Below, piece after piece: positions 19,081 to 31,701 of a stretch of 64,000 nt of DNA; the stretch's first letter is position 1; each line of letters begins with the position of its first letter. Below the pieces are notes generated by a model that ran no database searches, was not told the DNA's origin, and was given only the letters and a program-made list of their open reading frames with translations. The translations under genes and the position numbers were made by a program. The DNA lies in the NCBI GenBank assembly GCA_005408345.1, contig SEMN01000567.1:62001-126000 (forward strand), in the 5' to 3' direction. The DNA is from Macquaria australasica (lineage: Eukaryota > Chordata > Actinopteri > Centrarchiformes > Percichthyidae).

Positions 19081-22000
19081 CAATCTCATCACCTAGACCT
19101 ACTCTGACTCCTTTGTGTGTAAAAGCGTGTAAAAGTACTGCATGGTATAAAAGTGTGACTTTCATATATCTTGTCAGGTCGTTGGTATTTCCTCTAATTC
19201 ACATTTTTAACAAGAGAATACCAAGCGCCCATCTGCCAAAGTGATTAGAATTCAGAAACACACTTTCCATTATAAGGCCCTCTAGATGATGTCAACATAA
19301 TCAATAACGCCATTACCTTTCAATTAGCCGCAATCATGCTGAGTTTGTTAGATTAACACTGCAATAATATCCTTCAATAAAATCAAGCAATCCTTTTTGA
19401 AAGTCAAGGGATGTACCTGCCTCCTGCAATCTGCTCTTTACCATCCCTTTGACATCTTTAACGACATGCACCAGTGCTAAAGTGTGTCTTCCTGTAACAC
19501 CTCCTATACCTTTTGCATTTTTTTCCCCCCATCAGCCACAGTGATGAATCCGTGAGCTATAACACACCCTGACCTAATATAATTTAATACCAGAGAAGTG
19601 TTTGGAAATCTTCCAGGTATTTGAGAAGAGCATGCTTGATTGTGGCATTAAATATCATGCAGTAGGCCTATCATAAAGACAGAGGTTTACTATCACCTTA
19701 AAACTGCTTTACTGGGAAACATCACACTTTACTATTTTTTCTACTTTTAATGTACATCGGACCCTTCGCTACCATCAAAAAGAAAACTTTACCAAAGTTT
19801 TAAAAACGCAGTTTTTAAGGAGTGTACGTCAGAGGGAGAACACTATCCACTTTGATCACAACATCTGTGCTGTAGTACTTCTGTTCCTTGTTATGTCATG
19901 GGAGCAGCCGAATACTTTCTGTGAGAGCTTCTAACCAGGACAGGGTGTTCTCCTTGTTTATCCACCATGGTTTCCCGCTGGCGTGAAAGGGCTGTCGGTT
20001 AATTTTTAATTTCATCCTTTGAAACACATCAGTAAAGTGGGTTTCCTAATTAACCCCATTGCCTATGCAGATTGAGGCAAGAGGCGGCCTGAAACAACAC
20101 AAGACTCCAAAGTGTTGTCTGTTTTACTAAGACCTAGTTCCATCACCTAAAAAACCTTGTCATCGCCACTCACTGGCGGAAGCATAAACATCCCCCAGAA
20201 AAAAGAAATCTAAACATTGACACTAGTTTGTTCCATTGGTCAAAAACAGAAAAACCTCCACAAAACACAAAGATGGTAAAGTTTACTTCAGTGAATGATC
20301 TCTTTGTTTTATCTATGTGGGTAAGATCATTCCCTCCTTCAGCCGCCTGCTGTGAATTGGCCTTTTTCATCTCCCTCCATCCTCTTTTACGTCTGACAGC
20401 AGAAATAACAGGACTGAAGATGGCCACATATCTGCTGTCTGAATGGAAAACAGAGCCCACATAGATCTTGCATAGAAGACACTGCCATCCATTATCTTGT
20501 TATCTCCTGTTTGGGAATTGAATCGGGTGAGAGGAGTTATACAGTAATCATGCTGCCAGATTCTATTAATTTTGTGTTCCAGTGAGCATGATGCAGCCTG
20601 TTGTCCTTGCTGCCACAGCACTTAAACCTGTCCCAAAAATGTTGAAGACAATATGTTGAAATGTGACATTTTATCCATGGTGTCAGCTTGCTGCAGGTGA
20701 AAATTTCTTCAACTATGAATCATAGTCAGTGTTTTCAAGCTGTGGTGTTGGACAAAATACAGTAGAGGTAAAGGTTTGTCAATACATTACATGCCTGGAA
20801 AAGGTTAATCAGCATCTTGGCTACTCAGTCTTACTTGGCGTAACCATTAAAGACCTTTTGTTTTTCCACAATAGTCGAAGAGAAACATGCACAGATTGAG
20901 TGATTTTTTTAAAAAGATAAAGGTCTTGAATACTGCATTTTTCAGTTCTCCAAAGCTCATGTGTTCTCCCAATGACCTTCATTTTCTTATATTTCAGACT
21001 TTGCACAGCTCCAAACTCCTATGGTGTTCCAGGGAGTAGCCAGTTGTTAATCATCCCTTTCTCCTTGTTGTATTGATCCAGCACTGGCTTGGTCTTGTTT
21101 ATCTACTCCAAACTTGTTTTTTCCAACTTTACTTTTTCACCAGTGACATCTGTGTGGAACAGAAAATTGAAAGCGTATGCTACTAAAAAACATGGAAAAA
21201 ATATGGAACAATGTCTGTAAATCCTCAAAAAAACCTTTCACATCAGTTAATCCATTTCATATTCATCCATCAATTCTAATTTATCTAGCATGGCAGATTT
21301 TAAGATGCATTATCAGACACCAGTCTTTGCACAAAGTGCGCCCTTGGTTGAGTTGGGACATCTCCATATGTTTTGGGAGGGCTCGATGGGTTTTGACTTC
21401 TGATCCTACGTGAGAACCCTCTTAAATAAAATTTTACAACATGATCTTCCTATGTGGCCTTCTGTTCTGTTACCCAGTCACTCGTCCAGATTGAGTGTTA
21501 GGAACGTTAAGGAAAATTACATTTCTGATGTGTACCTTAACTGCAGGTTGTAAAAACAATTCTCAAATCTAAGGATGAATTTATGGTCAAAACTATTCCA
21601 AAATCAAAGCCTATAAAATGTGCTAAAAATCACGAGGATAGGCATCAGCAACTCTCATAATGTTTTTTTATTTTTTATTTATTTATGTTTGCTTCTTTTT
21701 GTCTAATCTATTTTTTTAAAGCATGCCTGGATATAAAGAATCAACAGTTGTACTTGCCAATGTAACCTTGAGACAGAGGATTGTGCTTGTTTGAGGAGTC
21801 AAATTGTGTACATACTGTACCCCTGCTGCTGAACTGAAAATCACATGCTGACGACTCAAAACCTCTGAAGGTTACTTTTTCATTACAACAAGGAAGAAGA
21901 ACCTTAAACAAATGGAAGGACAAAAACAGTCTGTGTTTACTTGGCCTTTTGAAATATGGGAAGGAGCAGCAGCTCTCTCCCTTTTTAAGTCACTGATACA

Positions 22001-22267
22001 GAGAGGGATTATGTTGCTTTCATATAATCTTCCGTTGGTTGAGTTTTGTTTTTAAATAGATTATCAACATTTAAATTATAGCAAAAGTCAGTCCAGTGAA
22101 ATGTAAACGGAAACAACAGATTTATAAAATAAAAATAAGATAATTAAAATAAAATAAATAAAAATCATTACAGTTATTGTTTCCAGAATGAAGCACACAA
22201 TAACTATGTCTGTCACCCGTTGCTTTTAGCCAATGTTTGATTATCTGCTGTAGTGCTGCTACTCTAG
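19081..22267. other. Non-coding region with no recognised gene
   Basis: No exon was found on either strand. Open frames at 20170-20621 overlap on opposite strands and show no domain. 22060-22170 is a very AT-rich stretch of AAAATAAAATAAATAAAA type. Confidence 0.45.
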
Positions 22268-22425
22268 TTTAACATTTTTGGAAATACGCATTTCCTGCCA
22301 AGAGTTGGATAATAAAATTGATACCACTCCTAATGTCTGTATGCTAAATATGAACCTGCAGCCAGCTAGCTTAGCTTAGCACAAACACTGTAAAGAGGGG
22401 GAAATAGCTAGCCTGTCTCTTGTCT
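22268..22425 (+). mobile_element. Dispersed MITE-like repeat, partial copy 1
   Basis: A block of about 150 bp, including TGTCTGTATGCTAAATATGA and AGCTAGCTTAGCTTAGCAC followed by GAGGGGGAAATAGCTAGCCTGTCT, is repeated with divergence at 24420-24510 in the same orientation. Confidence 0.55.
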
Positions 22426-23816
22426 GAATTTACAAATTCAGATTGTTGAGATTGGAAGTGAGATGTTTTTACCCAAATGCTCTGGATCCAAAAATAAATG
22501 TGCACTGAAATACAATATTCATAATTTTGCTTATTTCAGTCTAATATTAACTGGGCAGGAGAACTATATATAGGTATGGTTAGCTGCACCTTCCCCACAC
22601 CTTCACCAACAACTTGATGTGACCTCCTTTAAGTGCTTTGCTTGAATGAAAAGTTGATTTTCTAGGAGTACATTCTTCAATATGATTAACTTGTTGTTTT
22701 CCATTAACTTGGTGTTTCACAAAGCCAGATTACCAGTTAAACCAAGCTGTCAAAAACATATAACCTTCTAAAGTCACACTTTTATGAATATTTAAAAATG
22801 AGTAATAAATAAAATGTTAAAGGAAATAGACTTAGAATACCCAACAAAGTGAATATGCAGACTACATTTCTTGGAATAAACTGAGCATAACTCAATAAAG
22901 CAATCAATCATCCAGGCTGCAAACAAGGCTGCATATGTATATTGAAGATGAGGGTACCGGTATGTTCTGACACTGTAATACTGCCCTCATTCATCTCAAC
23001 AAAGCTCCGGTTTTCTCAGTTATCAGTGGGAACTGAAAATCTTTGAAATAATCATCAGGAAAAAAAAGAAAAGAAGAATAAAGGAAAAGGGAGGCCCTGG
23101 GAGGCAATGAGGAATATTGAGTGACACCTGCCACAGATATGGATCAAAACCAAAGGGGGGATTCCTACTGAGTGACATCTGAAACCTAAACACAGACCAG
23201 GCGCTGCATGAAGACTGACACACATAAGGTGAGTTAATATTCATTCAGCCGCTGCATTTGTGGTATTCAGCCTGTTTCTCAGTGTGTGTGTTCAACAGTA
23301 TGCAAAATAGCTGTGTGTTTTTGTTTGTGTGTGTGTGTGCTGGCAGGTTATTGTTTCCATGTGGATATAAATAAAAGATTCAAATGTTGACTTTGCCAGC
23401 TCAGCCAGTGTTTCTGGTCCTCAATTTATCTGATTTTATCTGTTTTGTTTCAAGCAAACGGACAGAGCGGATGGAAAAAGTCATCACCAATCTCAGCTTC
23501 TCACAACCACATACCGATGCTTCAATAATACGCCTCATATTTCAATTTCAATCTCAAACAAATTGCGGAGATTGTTTTTGTATTTGCACCGTTTGACGTA
23601 TTTTGGAGCACAAAAACCCTTCAGGGACTAAATCAGTACTGCTTTTCCACGAAACAAAAGTTATGAATAACATCATGAAGTAAAGAGCTGAATTTGAATG
23701 TTGCATCTTCCACTTGTCAAAGACAAAGGAGCTGCAAGTGGTTTGGCAATACTGTCCTTCTGAGGAAAACTACAGCATCAGTCGCTTGTTCAAATGACAA
23801 TGATCCATCCCTAACC
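22426..23816. other. Non-coding region with no recognised gene
   Basis: A short (GT)n run lies at 23323-23338. Otherwise it is unremarkable and nothing is supportable. Confidence 0.45.
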
Positions 23817-24284
23817 TTAAAGGGGAAATCCATCGATTTTACACATTAAAGTCTGTTTAGAGGTCTTGGGGAGTACTACTGCGTTTCTGAAAAAAGTTGT
23901 ATAAAGCCTTTTGTGGCTCCAGAGGGAGCTGCAAGAAGTCTGATAAATTGGCTCAAGTGACACTTGAGGCAGAGTCAGTTGAGTCTGAAGACTACAATCT
24001 GGGGGTGTGGAGTTAGAAAGAAATGAGCTTACCAGACTTCTGTAGCCCGCTCCTCATCTCTGCTTGAGGCTTTACATTAGCTGCTACTAGCATTAAGAAT
24101 GTACAACTTGAACTGCTGGTGGTCAAGTTGCATTGTTGGTAATGTAGGCATGATGAATGCATTGGGGGGGGGTGATATCTCTGGTTCTGCTGCATCAATT
24201 TTGATCCTTTTTTTTCTCAACCATCCATTGTGAGTCTGACAATGTTACAGGAGTGCAATGGTAAATCGGTGGAGTACTCTTTAA
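23817..24284 (+). mobile_element. TTAA-bounded MITE, 468 bp
   Basis: TTAAAGGGGAAATCCATCGA at the left and the reverse complement of ATCGGTGGAGTACTCTTTAA at the right form imperfect terminal inverted repeats of about 24 bp, with TTAA at both edges. The interior is non-coding. TTAA at both ends is compatible with a piggyBac-type target, but the TTAA could also belong to the TIR itself. Confidence 0.6.
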
Positions 24285-24325
24285 TCAAGTACTTCTTTGA
24301 GTTGTTGCTTAAACCTAAGCAAACT

Positions 24326-24740
24326 TTAAAGGAATAGTTTGACATTTGAAGAAACATACATTTCAAACTCTCAGCGTTAGATGATGAGTTGATGAGATGA
24401 AATGAGAAGACTGATTCCACTCATGTCTGTACGCTAAATATGAAGCTTTAGCTAGCAGCCGGTTAGCTTAGCGTAGCATAAAGACTGGAAACAGGGGGAA
24501 ACAGCAAGCCTGTCTTTGTCCAAAGGTAACAAAATCCATTTACCAGAACCCTTTAAAGCTCCCTAACTAAAAAGGTATATCTAAATTCTTTAATCCGTAC
24601 ACAAAACCGAACTGTAAAAAAGACACATTGTGGTTTTACGGGGGATTATGTGCCGCACTACTTCTTGGCCGGTAGGTGACTTCTCTCCACTGGTTGCCTG
24701 GCAACCTCACAGTGACGACAAGACACCAGGAAGTTGGCAG
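24326..24740 (+). mobile_element. Dispersed MITE-like repeat, longer copy 2
   Basis: It starts TTAAAGGAATAGTTTGACAT and continues through TGTCTGTACGCTAAATATGA, GGTTAGCTTAGCGTAGCATA and GGAAACAGGGGGAAACAGC. The homologous block is at 22268-22425. No right terminal inverted repeat is visible, so the copy is 3'-truncated. Confidence 0.55.
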
Positions 24741-26788
24741 ATCAGAAAATGTTAATATGAATATTTTTGTAAGGGTGATTTGTAATGTTTTTGGAAGGCA
24801 ATAATAAATGATGTTGTCTTGCCGACAGGCACATCAGATCAGAAAACACTTATGTTATATAATCTATTAATATATATGTGTCGGTTTAGAAAGCATCATT
24901 TACTTTGGATGAGTTGTTTGGTTTGGCATAGCTATTATTCCAGGGCTGTAGGCTTAGCAGGAATGTTAACACTGAAACAGATGGAGGAAGGCTTAATGCC
25001 AGGACATTTTGCAGGTTAGTCTGCATTTTGGCAACTTCAATGGAAGCTGAAGTTGGAGTCAGTTGTAACCTTGTGATGTTCGCACCCGCTGACGCTCGCT
25101 CGATTTGTTAGAGAAACATGGTTAATTGAAACTCATGAGGTTGGGATTTATTTTTTGCTGCATTGATTGTATTTCACATTTGTAAGAGTTTTTCATTTCA
25201 TAAAGCATCACAAATGCCTTTCCCATCATTAAAATGTTTCCGACTCTTATTAGGAAAGAGACCCAAAATCAATACGGCCTACAGTTCGAGTTGTGAAAGG
25301 TTTTGGAACAGTCCTGCTGTTTTTCTCTGCTTGACTGTGTGTGGTTGGGAAATCACTGAGAGTTATTCCATACAGCCGGCAATATATATAGTAATTATGC
25401 CATTCTTTATGTTGTATATGTGCCGAAGCTTTTAGATGTAATGGTGCCTTATTAATCTTACTTACTTTACTTTTAAAATATCTTTTTGCTTCCTTTTTCT
25501 GTTCTGTTGACATGTTGTATTGATAAAAGAATAAAGTGAATACACATTATATCCACCAAAACACGTACCCTCAACCTCAGTGGTGATATTTCAGGAGATA
25601 CTTGGCATTACTTTAGCTGGAAAACCTGCCCCCTGTGTGTCATTACACTGCTACTTATCTCACCGTTGTCCTGCAGTGTGTGACTAATTTCTGCCTGAGC
25701 TGACTTGGAATGTCATATTCAAAGTCAAACCTCCAGCTCTGGACAAGCTGCTGCTCACTGCAGAGACCACAGAAATACAATCCAAATCCAATTTGGCCAG
25801 TGATTGATTACTGTGCTCGTTACTTAATTAGGTGGACAGCTAGGCTAATAACTGATGTAGATACATAGGAGCTATTTCCTTCAGCTTCCATGTAAACACA
25901 CTATTGACCTTTGCAGCCGTGTATGGCCATGTGGCATCACTTATCTGTCACTGGCTTGTAAAAGAACCCACCTCTCCCTAACTACCCCAATATGCAAATA
26001 ATCTGCTAATTCACCTTCCAAGCCTGGACTCCTTTTGTAAATGAATTTAAAGATTTCAGTCTTCTATGCACTGTAATTGTTCTTCTGATTTGCGAAGTGA
26101 CCTTTGCAGGGAAACCCTCTTGACCGCATGGCAATAATCAAGAAAGAGATTTGGAGAAGACAGAAGAGGCCATTAACTCGTATCTAGAAGCAATCCCTGT
26201 GCTCTTATCAGACAACTGACAGCCTCCTGGATGATAACACAAGGTGAGCTAGATAAATACATACAGCTAATTCAAGTTCAGTGGGAGCAGCTGGTCGGAT
26301 GTTACACAGCTTTACACAAACAGCCAAACTGCCATCTTGACCTGTGATTGTCATGAGTAAATATTTGGGACTAAAATGGACCAGGCACAAGATATTTGCC
26401 CTCCCCATCAAACATTGTGCAGACAGCATTTCTAACATCTGCTGAACTGAACTAGGGAAATGCATTTTTTTTCTCTTTTGTCCTTCTGACCACTCTAAAC
26501 CGGCGTCTTTCTGTTATGCAGTAAAGAAGAGACAACTTTCTGAGAACTCATTTGAAATGTCAATATAGCCAATCAAACGAAAGAGCTGTTGTACTAGTCA
26601 GTAAAACCATCAAGGGCCAGGTTAAAATTAATGCACCACATTTCCTACAAAAGTGGTATTTGGTGAAAGAAAAAAAAAAGGATGTGCTGTGAGAATGTGT
26701 GTGTGTGTGTACTTCCTTGCCTGCTATACACGATGTGTAGAGACTTATGACTCAGCTAAGCAGCGTGTGATGAAGAAATGGGGCAAAG
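24741..26788. other. Non-coding region with no recognised gene
   Basis: A (GT)n run lies at 26695-26710. If the minus-strand exon at 27436-27527 is real, this stretch lies downstream of that gene's poly(A) site. Confidence 0.45.
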
Positions 26789-26804
26789 AGAAGAAGAAAA
26801 CCAC

Positions 26805-27435
26805 AAAGGACCTTTAAACACTTTATTTGGATCCTTAATCTTTTCAGTACATCATAGGTTTTAACAGTGTCTCAACAGAGTTCCATATTATTTTTAGACG
26901 TGTCTATCTTGACATCCTTGTCAATATGATTTTATTCTAGCAAGAGTGAATAGGTTTACATATTGTTACCCAATACATGTATTCATATCTGAAAAGGAAA
27001 AACACTGAAAAACACTTAAATTCTGTAAAAATAAGAAATAGAAGGTCAAGTTTGATTCACACTGAAACAGTCCTAGCACTGTGCAAGCCATAAAAAAAAC
27101 ATCTGGACTTTCTCTTGTCACCATGTATACATGTCTCCAAAACACCCACATCAACATTCGACCTCTGTTTTGCAGTCGTATGTTTGGAGTGCTGAGTGTT
27201 CTTCTTGAGTGACAAAACCATTTCACGCAGACTGGAGAGCATTCATTTATGCAGACTCTTGACTGATGTCAGCTGGACTGACAGGGGATGAATGCAAAGA
27301 AAAGCTGGGGGCATCATACCCAGAAGCACAGAGGTGCCGGCACATCAAAGAGAGAAGCGAAGCTTTTTGATACAGAGGGGAGGATAGCAGGACAAGCTTC
27401 AACCCTGACAGTTCGCCACAGTGTGCTTTTGTAGA
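26805..27435 (-). other. Candidate 3' UTR
   Basis: This is the minus-strand sequence between the stop codon of the candidate terminal exon and the predicted poly(A) site, about 630 nt. It has no long frame in the sense of the exon. The extent depends on the exon call being right. Confidence 0.4.
26822..26827 (-). terminator. Poly(A) signal AATAAA of a minus-strand transcript
   Basis: On the minus strand AAATAAAGTG is followed within 10-35 nt by a GU/U-rich stretch (complement of 26789-26812, reading TTTGTGGTTTTCTTCTTCTC). That is the classical layout of a cleavage and polyadenylation site. A second AATAAA lies upstream at 26931-26936. Confidence 0.5.
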
Positions 27436-27527
27436 TTACTGTTTGGTCTTTCCCAGGCGAACGCCGCACAGAAGGTAAGCAGCAGACAAGCTGACAGAAC
27501 ACACATTGGGGTATCTCTCCACGTTAG
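27436..27527 (-). CDS. Candidate terminal coding exon of an unidentified host gene
   Basis: The minus strand shows a good splice acceptor: a pyrimidine tract ending GCTGTTTCTTTCAG (27541-27528), with a CTGAC branch-point-like motif about 35 nt upstream. After it, a frame entered with two bases of a split codon runs 29 codons to TAA (27438-27436). The peptide is NVERYPNVCSVSLSAAYLLC followed by GVRLGKTKQ, with a mildly hydrophobic middle. A second frame from the same acceptor is open for about 40 codons and holds a more hydrophobic segment (VLSACLLLTFCAAFAW). A 3' UTR with two poly(A) signals follows. I do not recognise the protein. A non-coding RNA exon or a chance arrangement remains possible. 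If real, upstream exons lie at higher coordinates or beyond the window, so the right half of the window would be intronic. Confidence 0.38.
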
Positions 27528-27541
27528 CTGAAAGAAACAGC

Positions 27542-29231
27542 AATAGACAAAACAAAAGTAGTGTCAGATGTTTGCAGGGCCTGTAACTCAGGGTCAATGC
27601 ACAGCAGAAAGAAGCATTTACGCTGTTAAACTTTGATGATGTGATCAGCTTCTTGGTGGGCTCTCTCTGCTAAAAACTAAAAACAATCATGTGAAATAAA
27701 GCCACACAGTATAATATGCAGCACAAAGTGGTGAAATTCACATTTACATTTCACACAGGGTTCTTCTCTCCACAATCAATAAATCCATGGTGTGTTATAC
27801 TGAAATAGAAAGCAAAATACAGACCGCCCTCCCCAAATATATGGCCGTATAGTTTGTCAGTGCAACCAGCTTATTACGACCCATATTTACATTTATTGTT
27901 AGGCGGCGACCTCTGGTGGCAGTAGTAATTATGACGGCAGCAAAGGAGGAAGTCAGGTAAGGTACTATAAAGAGCGCCAAAGTCCATGTAGGGAGGAGGA
28001 CAGGGTGGATGGATGGGTCAAACACAGGACTTTCACCAAAAGTCAACGGTGACTTATTTTATCTCACGTCAGATTGTAACATTAAGTTACACAAGTTACG
28101 TTAGTAAGTCACGTGATGTAAATCGCAAGTAACTTAACTAACGCAACTTAACTTACAACCTAATCAAGTCATTTTGGTGCCAGAACCTAACCAAACTATG
28201 ACTGTTTCACAACATTAACTACGTGTGTATTATTGTTACAATGACAACAAAGGTCCAGTGCGTCTGTCGCTGGTACTCTCCAACTGTCATACATGTCGTT
28301 TTTGATTCAACCAGGCAAGTTTCTTACCCATTTAAGAATATAAGCAAGTCACCTAAAGCTAAAGTGTTGCTAATATGTTGTTAATATATTTTCATGTAGA
28401 ATTCATACACTTTCGTATTAAACAGTGAATGTTCTTGTGTTTTAATAGGAAGAATAGTGATGGTTTTATTTTACAAACTGTACATGTTGCAGTTCCATGT
28501 GCTTTACTTCCTCTTTTCACTCTAGACTTTTCCTGGGAAGATATGCAACTTCTTCACTCTGTTTACAATCAATGTTTTTGCTATATATGTGAAGTTAAGT
28601 TCATTTTATAAAGTATAAAGTGTATCTGTTATGTATTGATATAATATAAACTAAACTTTGAAGCTAAAGTTTAGTTTATTTTAATACATAAATCTGCTAA
28701 GGCATGCATGTGGCAGGGCGGCTGTGTAGTTTACAAGGCTAGCATATACGGTTGTGACCATGCTGGCTAGTGTGGGACATTTTGTGACTCTGCTCATGTT
28801 AGCACACTGGCAAAAAGAGCATTTACGCAAAAGAGACCCTGTGAATGCGTTGTTTCTCTACAATTACAGGTATGTGGGTTTATGCATGGCTATTTTTTAT
28901 TATATGATTATATTAACACAGAGGAATCAATCCTCTAGCACTGGACAAAGACAAAGCAAAGACATGCTACGCTCTGTAGCAGCTAATCATCAACCTGCAG
29001 CATTCAACAGTTTAATCCTGTGTGCTGGACTGGTCTGCAAAAACACAGCGAGTGCTCCCTGTGGATGAGTCTCACCAGCCCGTTCACTGGGCTCAAGAGG
29101 GACATTGTGTGTGTGTGTGGCACCATCTGCTTGACTACTTATAGGTACATTAGAAGAGATTTCACAGCAAGAAGTTATTTTGTACTCACACACTTTGGTT
29201 TAGTGCAAATTTTGAGACTTAGTTATTGCTG
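27542..29231. other. Non-coding region, possible intron
   Basis: No exon was recognised. 28040-28160 holds degenerate reiterations of AAGTTAC/TAACTTA-type words. A perfect 14-bp hairpin lies at 28646-28679. Confidence 0.4.
28646..28679. repeat. Perfect 14-bp-stem hairpin
   Basis: ATAAACTAAACTTT (28646-28659) and AAAGTTTAGTTTAT (28666-28679) are exact reverse complements around a 6-nt loop (GAAGCT). Confidence 0.8.
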
Positions 29232-29400
29232 TTAAACTGCACTAATCAATATGTTTATATTAACAATGGAAAAAAAACGACTGTGTGTAATGTGAAACAT
29301 AATTATCACCCAACTCTGCAGTTACCCTCAGCTCTACGAAGCATTTAGCGTCTTTCATGTTTTGGTTTTATGGCCCATACCTTTACTGTCTTGGTTCATT
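29232..29400 (+). mobile_element. MITE fragment, TTAAAGCTGCACTAAT family
   Basis: TTAAACTGCACTAATCAATA is followed by TATTAACAATGGAAAAAAAA and TGTGTAATGTGAAACAT, then CCCAACTCTGCAGTTA. These are the same ordered blocks as in the 17552 copy (GACTCTGCAGTCAGC). The right end was not found. Confidence 0.55.
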
Positions 29401-31538
29401 TTCACCATTTATTTCAATCTCATTTTCAGCAAAAAAGCTAAGTAGGATCATATGCTTTTTTCTCCATTTTAGCTATTTAGCTATAGCCTTCCTTCCATAA
29501 ACTTATTTTATGCTCATTTTGAAGTATCGCATTAGAAAAGCTGTATGGAAACGGAAAAATTCAATAAACCTCCTCAATTGCGCAAAAAAGTTTTTACGCT
29601 CGTTTGAGGTGGTTTTTAAATGGGCTATGGAAACGCCTTTGCCGAATACGTTCTGACGTAGCGAACATTTAACTCATATGACTGATCAGCTGTTCCTGCT
29701 GAACCGTTCCGCATTAATTTGTCTTCGTTTATGAACAGCATGAAACATGACTAGCTGAAATGAAAGAACAATTAAAATTTGCCCAATAGAAACAAATTCC
29801 TGAGGACCTCTCTCCATTTTTCTGCCATAGATGGGTTAGATGGCCAATTATTTTGTTTCCAGTTCGCAACCTTTCCTTCTTCTACTCTGTTTACTGGCCG
29901 ATTACAGCCATGCGTAAAGCATAGCAACATTTTAAAAGTGGTTGCCTGCTAAAAACAGGAGGAAATTGTTTACTTCCATGAAAATTGGGCAATCTTTAAG
30001 AAACTAAGAAGACACATACTGTTTGCATTTACACATTTACATTTATACTTGGAAAAACCTTCAAGTGTTTATTTTGATTCCCCAGCCCCTGCCTCCATCT
30101 ATAACCCTCTCCATGACTGACTTTGACAATAGCAAACCCTGCTTTCTTATATGCAAGTGCAACATCCTGCAGAACAAGGAAATTATTCATTTCAATTGAG
30201 AGTGCAGCTGAAAGTGAACTGCCCTTATTTTCCATCCAATTTCAAATAAGATGTGCAGACCTTCATGATGCCTAACAAACATACAATTATTTACTTACCT
30301 TGTAAAACATTTGCAAAGCCTCTTTAAATGTTTTAAAAACTCCATTGTTTACTTAATGTCATTCAGTCTTCTTCTCCTCTTTTATTGTCACATTACTGCC
30401 ACCAACCGTTGATGTGCCGTTGGCTGAAATGCGCAATACGTCACCTTTGTGCTGGTGCCGTGCATGTGAATCCTCATGCGTGTCCTAGCAGAACACAAGA
30501 TATAAGTAATCCAGCCCATCCATCAAAAGATTGCTCTGAAGAGTCACACAGTGGACAAATTGTAACCTGCAAAGATTATCCATAGTTAGCCACTTGAAAA
30601 GGCTGAGTGACCTCATGTCATCACTCCAAAGTTTGAAAACCAAAATTTCTTTTCAGCACAACTATAGGGAAAGCAACTGCACGTGTGACATATTTTCCAC
30701 TGAGGAAAAACCTGACCTTCCTGCGCCTCGTCTACCCCCCACCACCTACACACACCCATCTCAACTTATCTCAGGGGACTGTGAGCACACCAGCCTTCAA
30801 TCTACAAATAAGCCTGCTTAATTATAGGTAACTGTTGGCTGCGCTCAAAGCCATAAATTATATTCCATAACGCTGTCCACAATCGATTTTGTATATGTCA
30901 TGTGATAGCTATCAACTGCTTAAATACAAGTAGCAAGCTCAGAAGCTGAGGGCACCCGAGCCAATTGGTGTAAGATGGATGGCTTCACAAGGCCGGAATC
31001 AATATGTATCACACACAAGCTGGGAATCAAGCTAAAGACTAGCTGTTCCCCCTCAAGATGAAGAAAAAGACCCTGATTGGTCAAGTTGTTTGAGCCCACT
31101 CTGCCCTACTTCTAGACTATCAGACATATACATACAAACACACATTTGTGTCTCAGACACATAAAAGAATCAGACAGTGCCTTGCCCAAGGGAACTGTAA
31201 ATGGTACAGATGAAAGATTTTATATACATGTTCCCTGCATGAAAAGTGAGAAATATGGCTTCCCACTATGAAAGCATTATGCGGGAGACATGACTAGAAA
31301 AAGGAAGCTGTTTGCCAATAAAATGACATGTTTAACTGTAATGGTGTGAAGGTCAAACTCAATTACAAACTTGTGATAGTAAGTTTTTTGCTCATTTAAA
31401 CATGACTAAAACCTGAACAGAACTTTAGTTTAACTAATTGTTTTATTTACCCTAAATTAACCATTAGTTGACTTCTCCATGATGATCAGGGGAAGATGTC
31501 AGGGTTTATGGTTACGTTTTTGCAGCTGTAAGTAAATC
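29401..31538. other. Non-coding region; possible DNA-transposon debris at 29520-29720
   Basis: 29540-29640 has two ATGGAAACG words (29547 and 29627) about 80 bp apart around a TGCGCAAAAAAGTTTTTACG block, as in some fish MITE ends. Nothing else was recognised. A small ACACACC-rich stretch at 30740 is not a microsatellite. Confidence 0.35.
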
Positions 31539-31701
31539 TTAAAGCTGCACTAATGCTTTATTTATACTAACAATGAATCAAATGAATGTGTGACCTGAAT
31601 GGTGTCACTTGCAATGACGAACCCACAGAGAATTATTACCTGTTTTCCGTTTGTTCCACTGCCTGAAAGTGGTCAAAAAAATTTGATTAGTGCAGCTTTA
31701 A
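31539..31701. mobile_element. Complete small MITE with 16-bp perfect TIRs
   Basis: TTAAAGCTGCACTAAT (31539-31554) and ATTAGTGCAGCTTTAA (31686-31701) are exact reverse complements enclosing 131 bp without coding capacity. This is the best-preserved member of the family whose partial copies lie at 11911, 17552, 18118 and 29232. Confidence 0.75.

Noticed and set aside
20821..21413. LINE C-terminal remnant
   Set aside because: A few words looked L1-like, but no ordered series of motifs could be followed.
30029..30235. Minus-strand 68-codon exon
   Set aside because: No splice sites, domain or composition bias distinguishes it from background.
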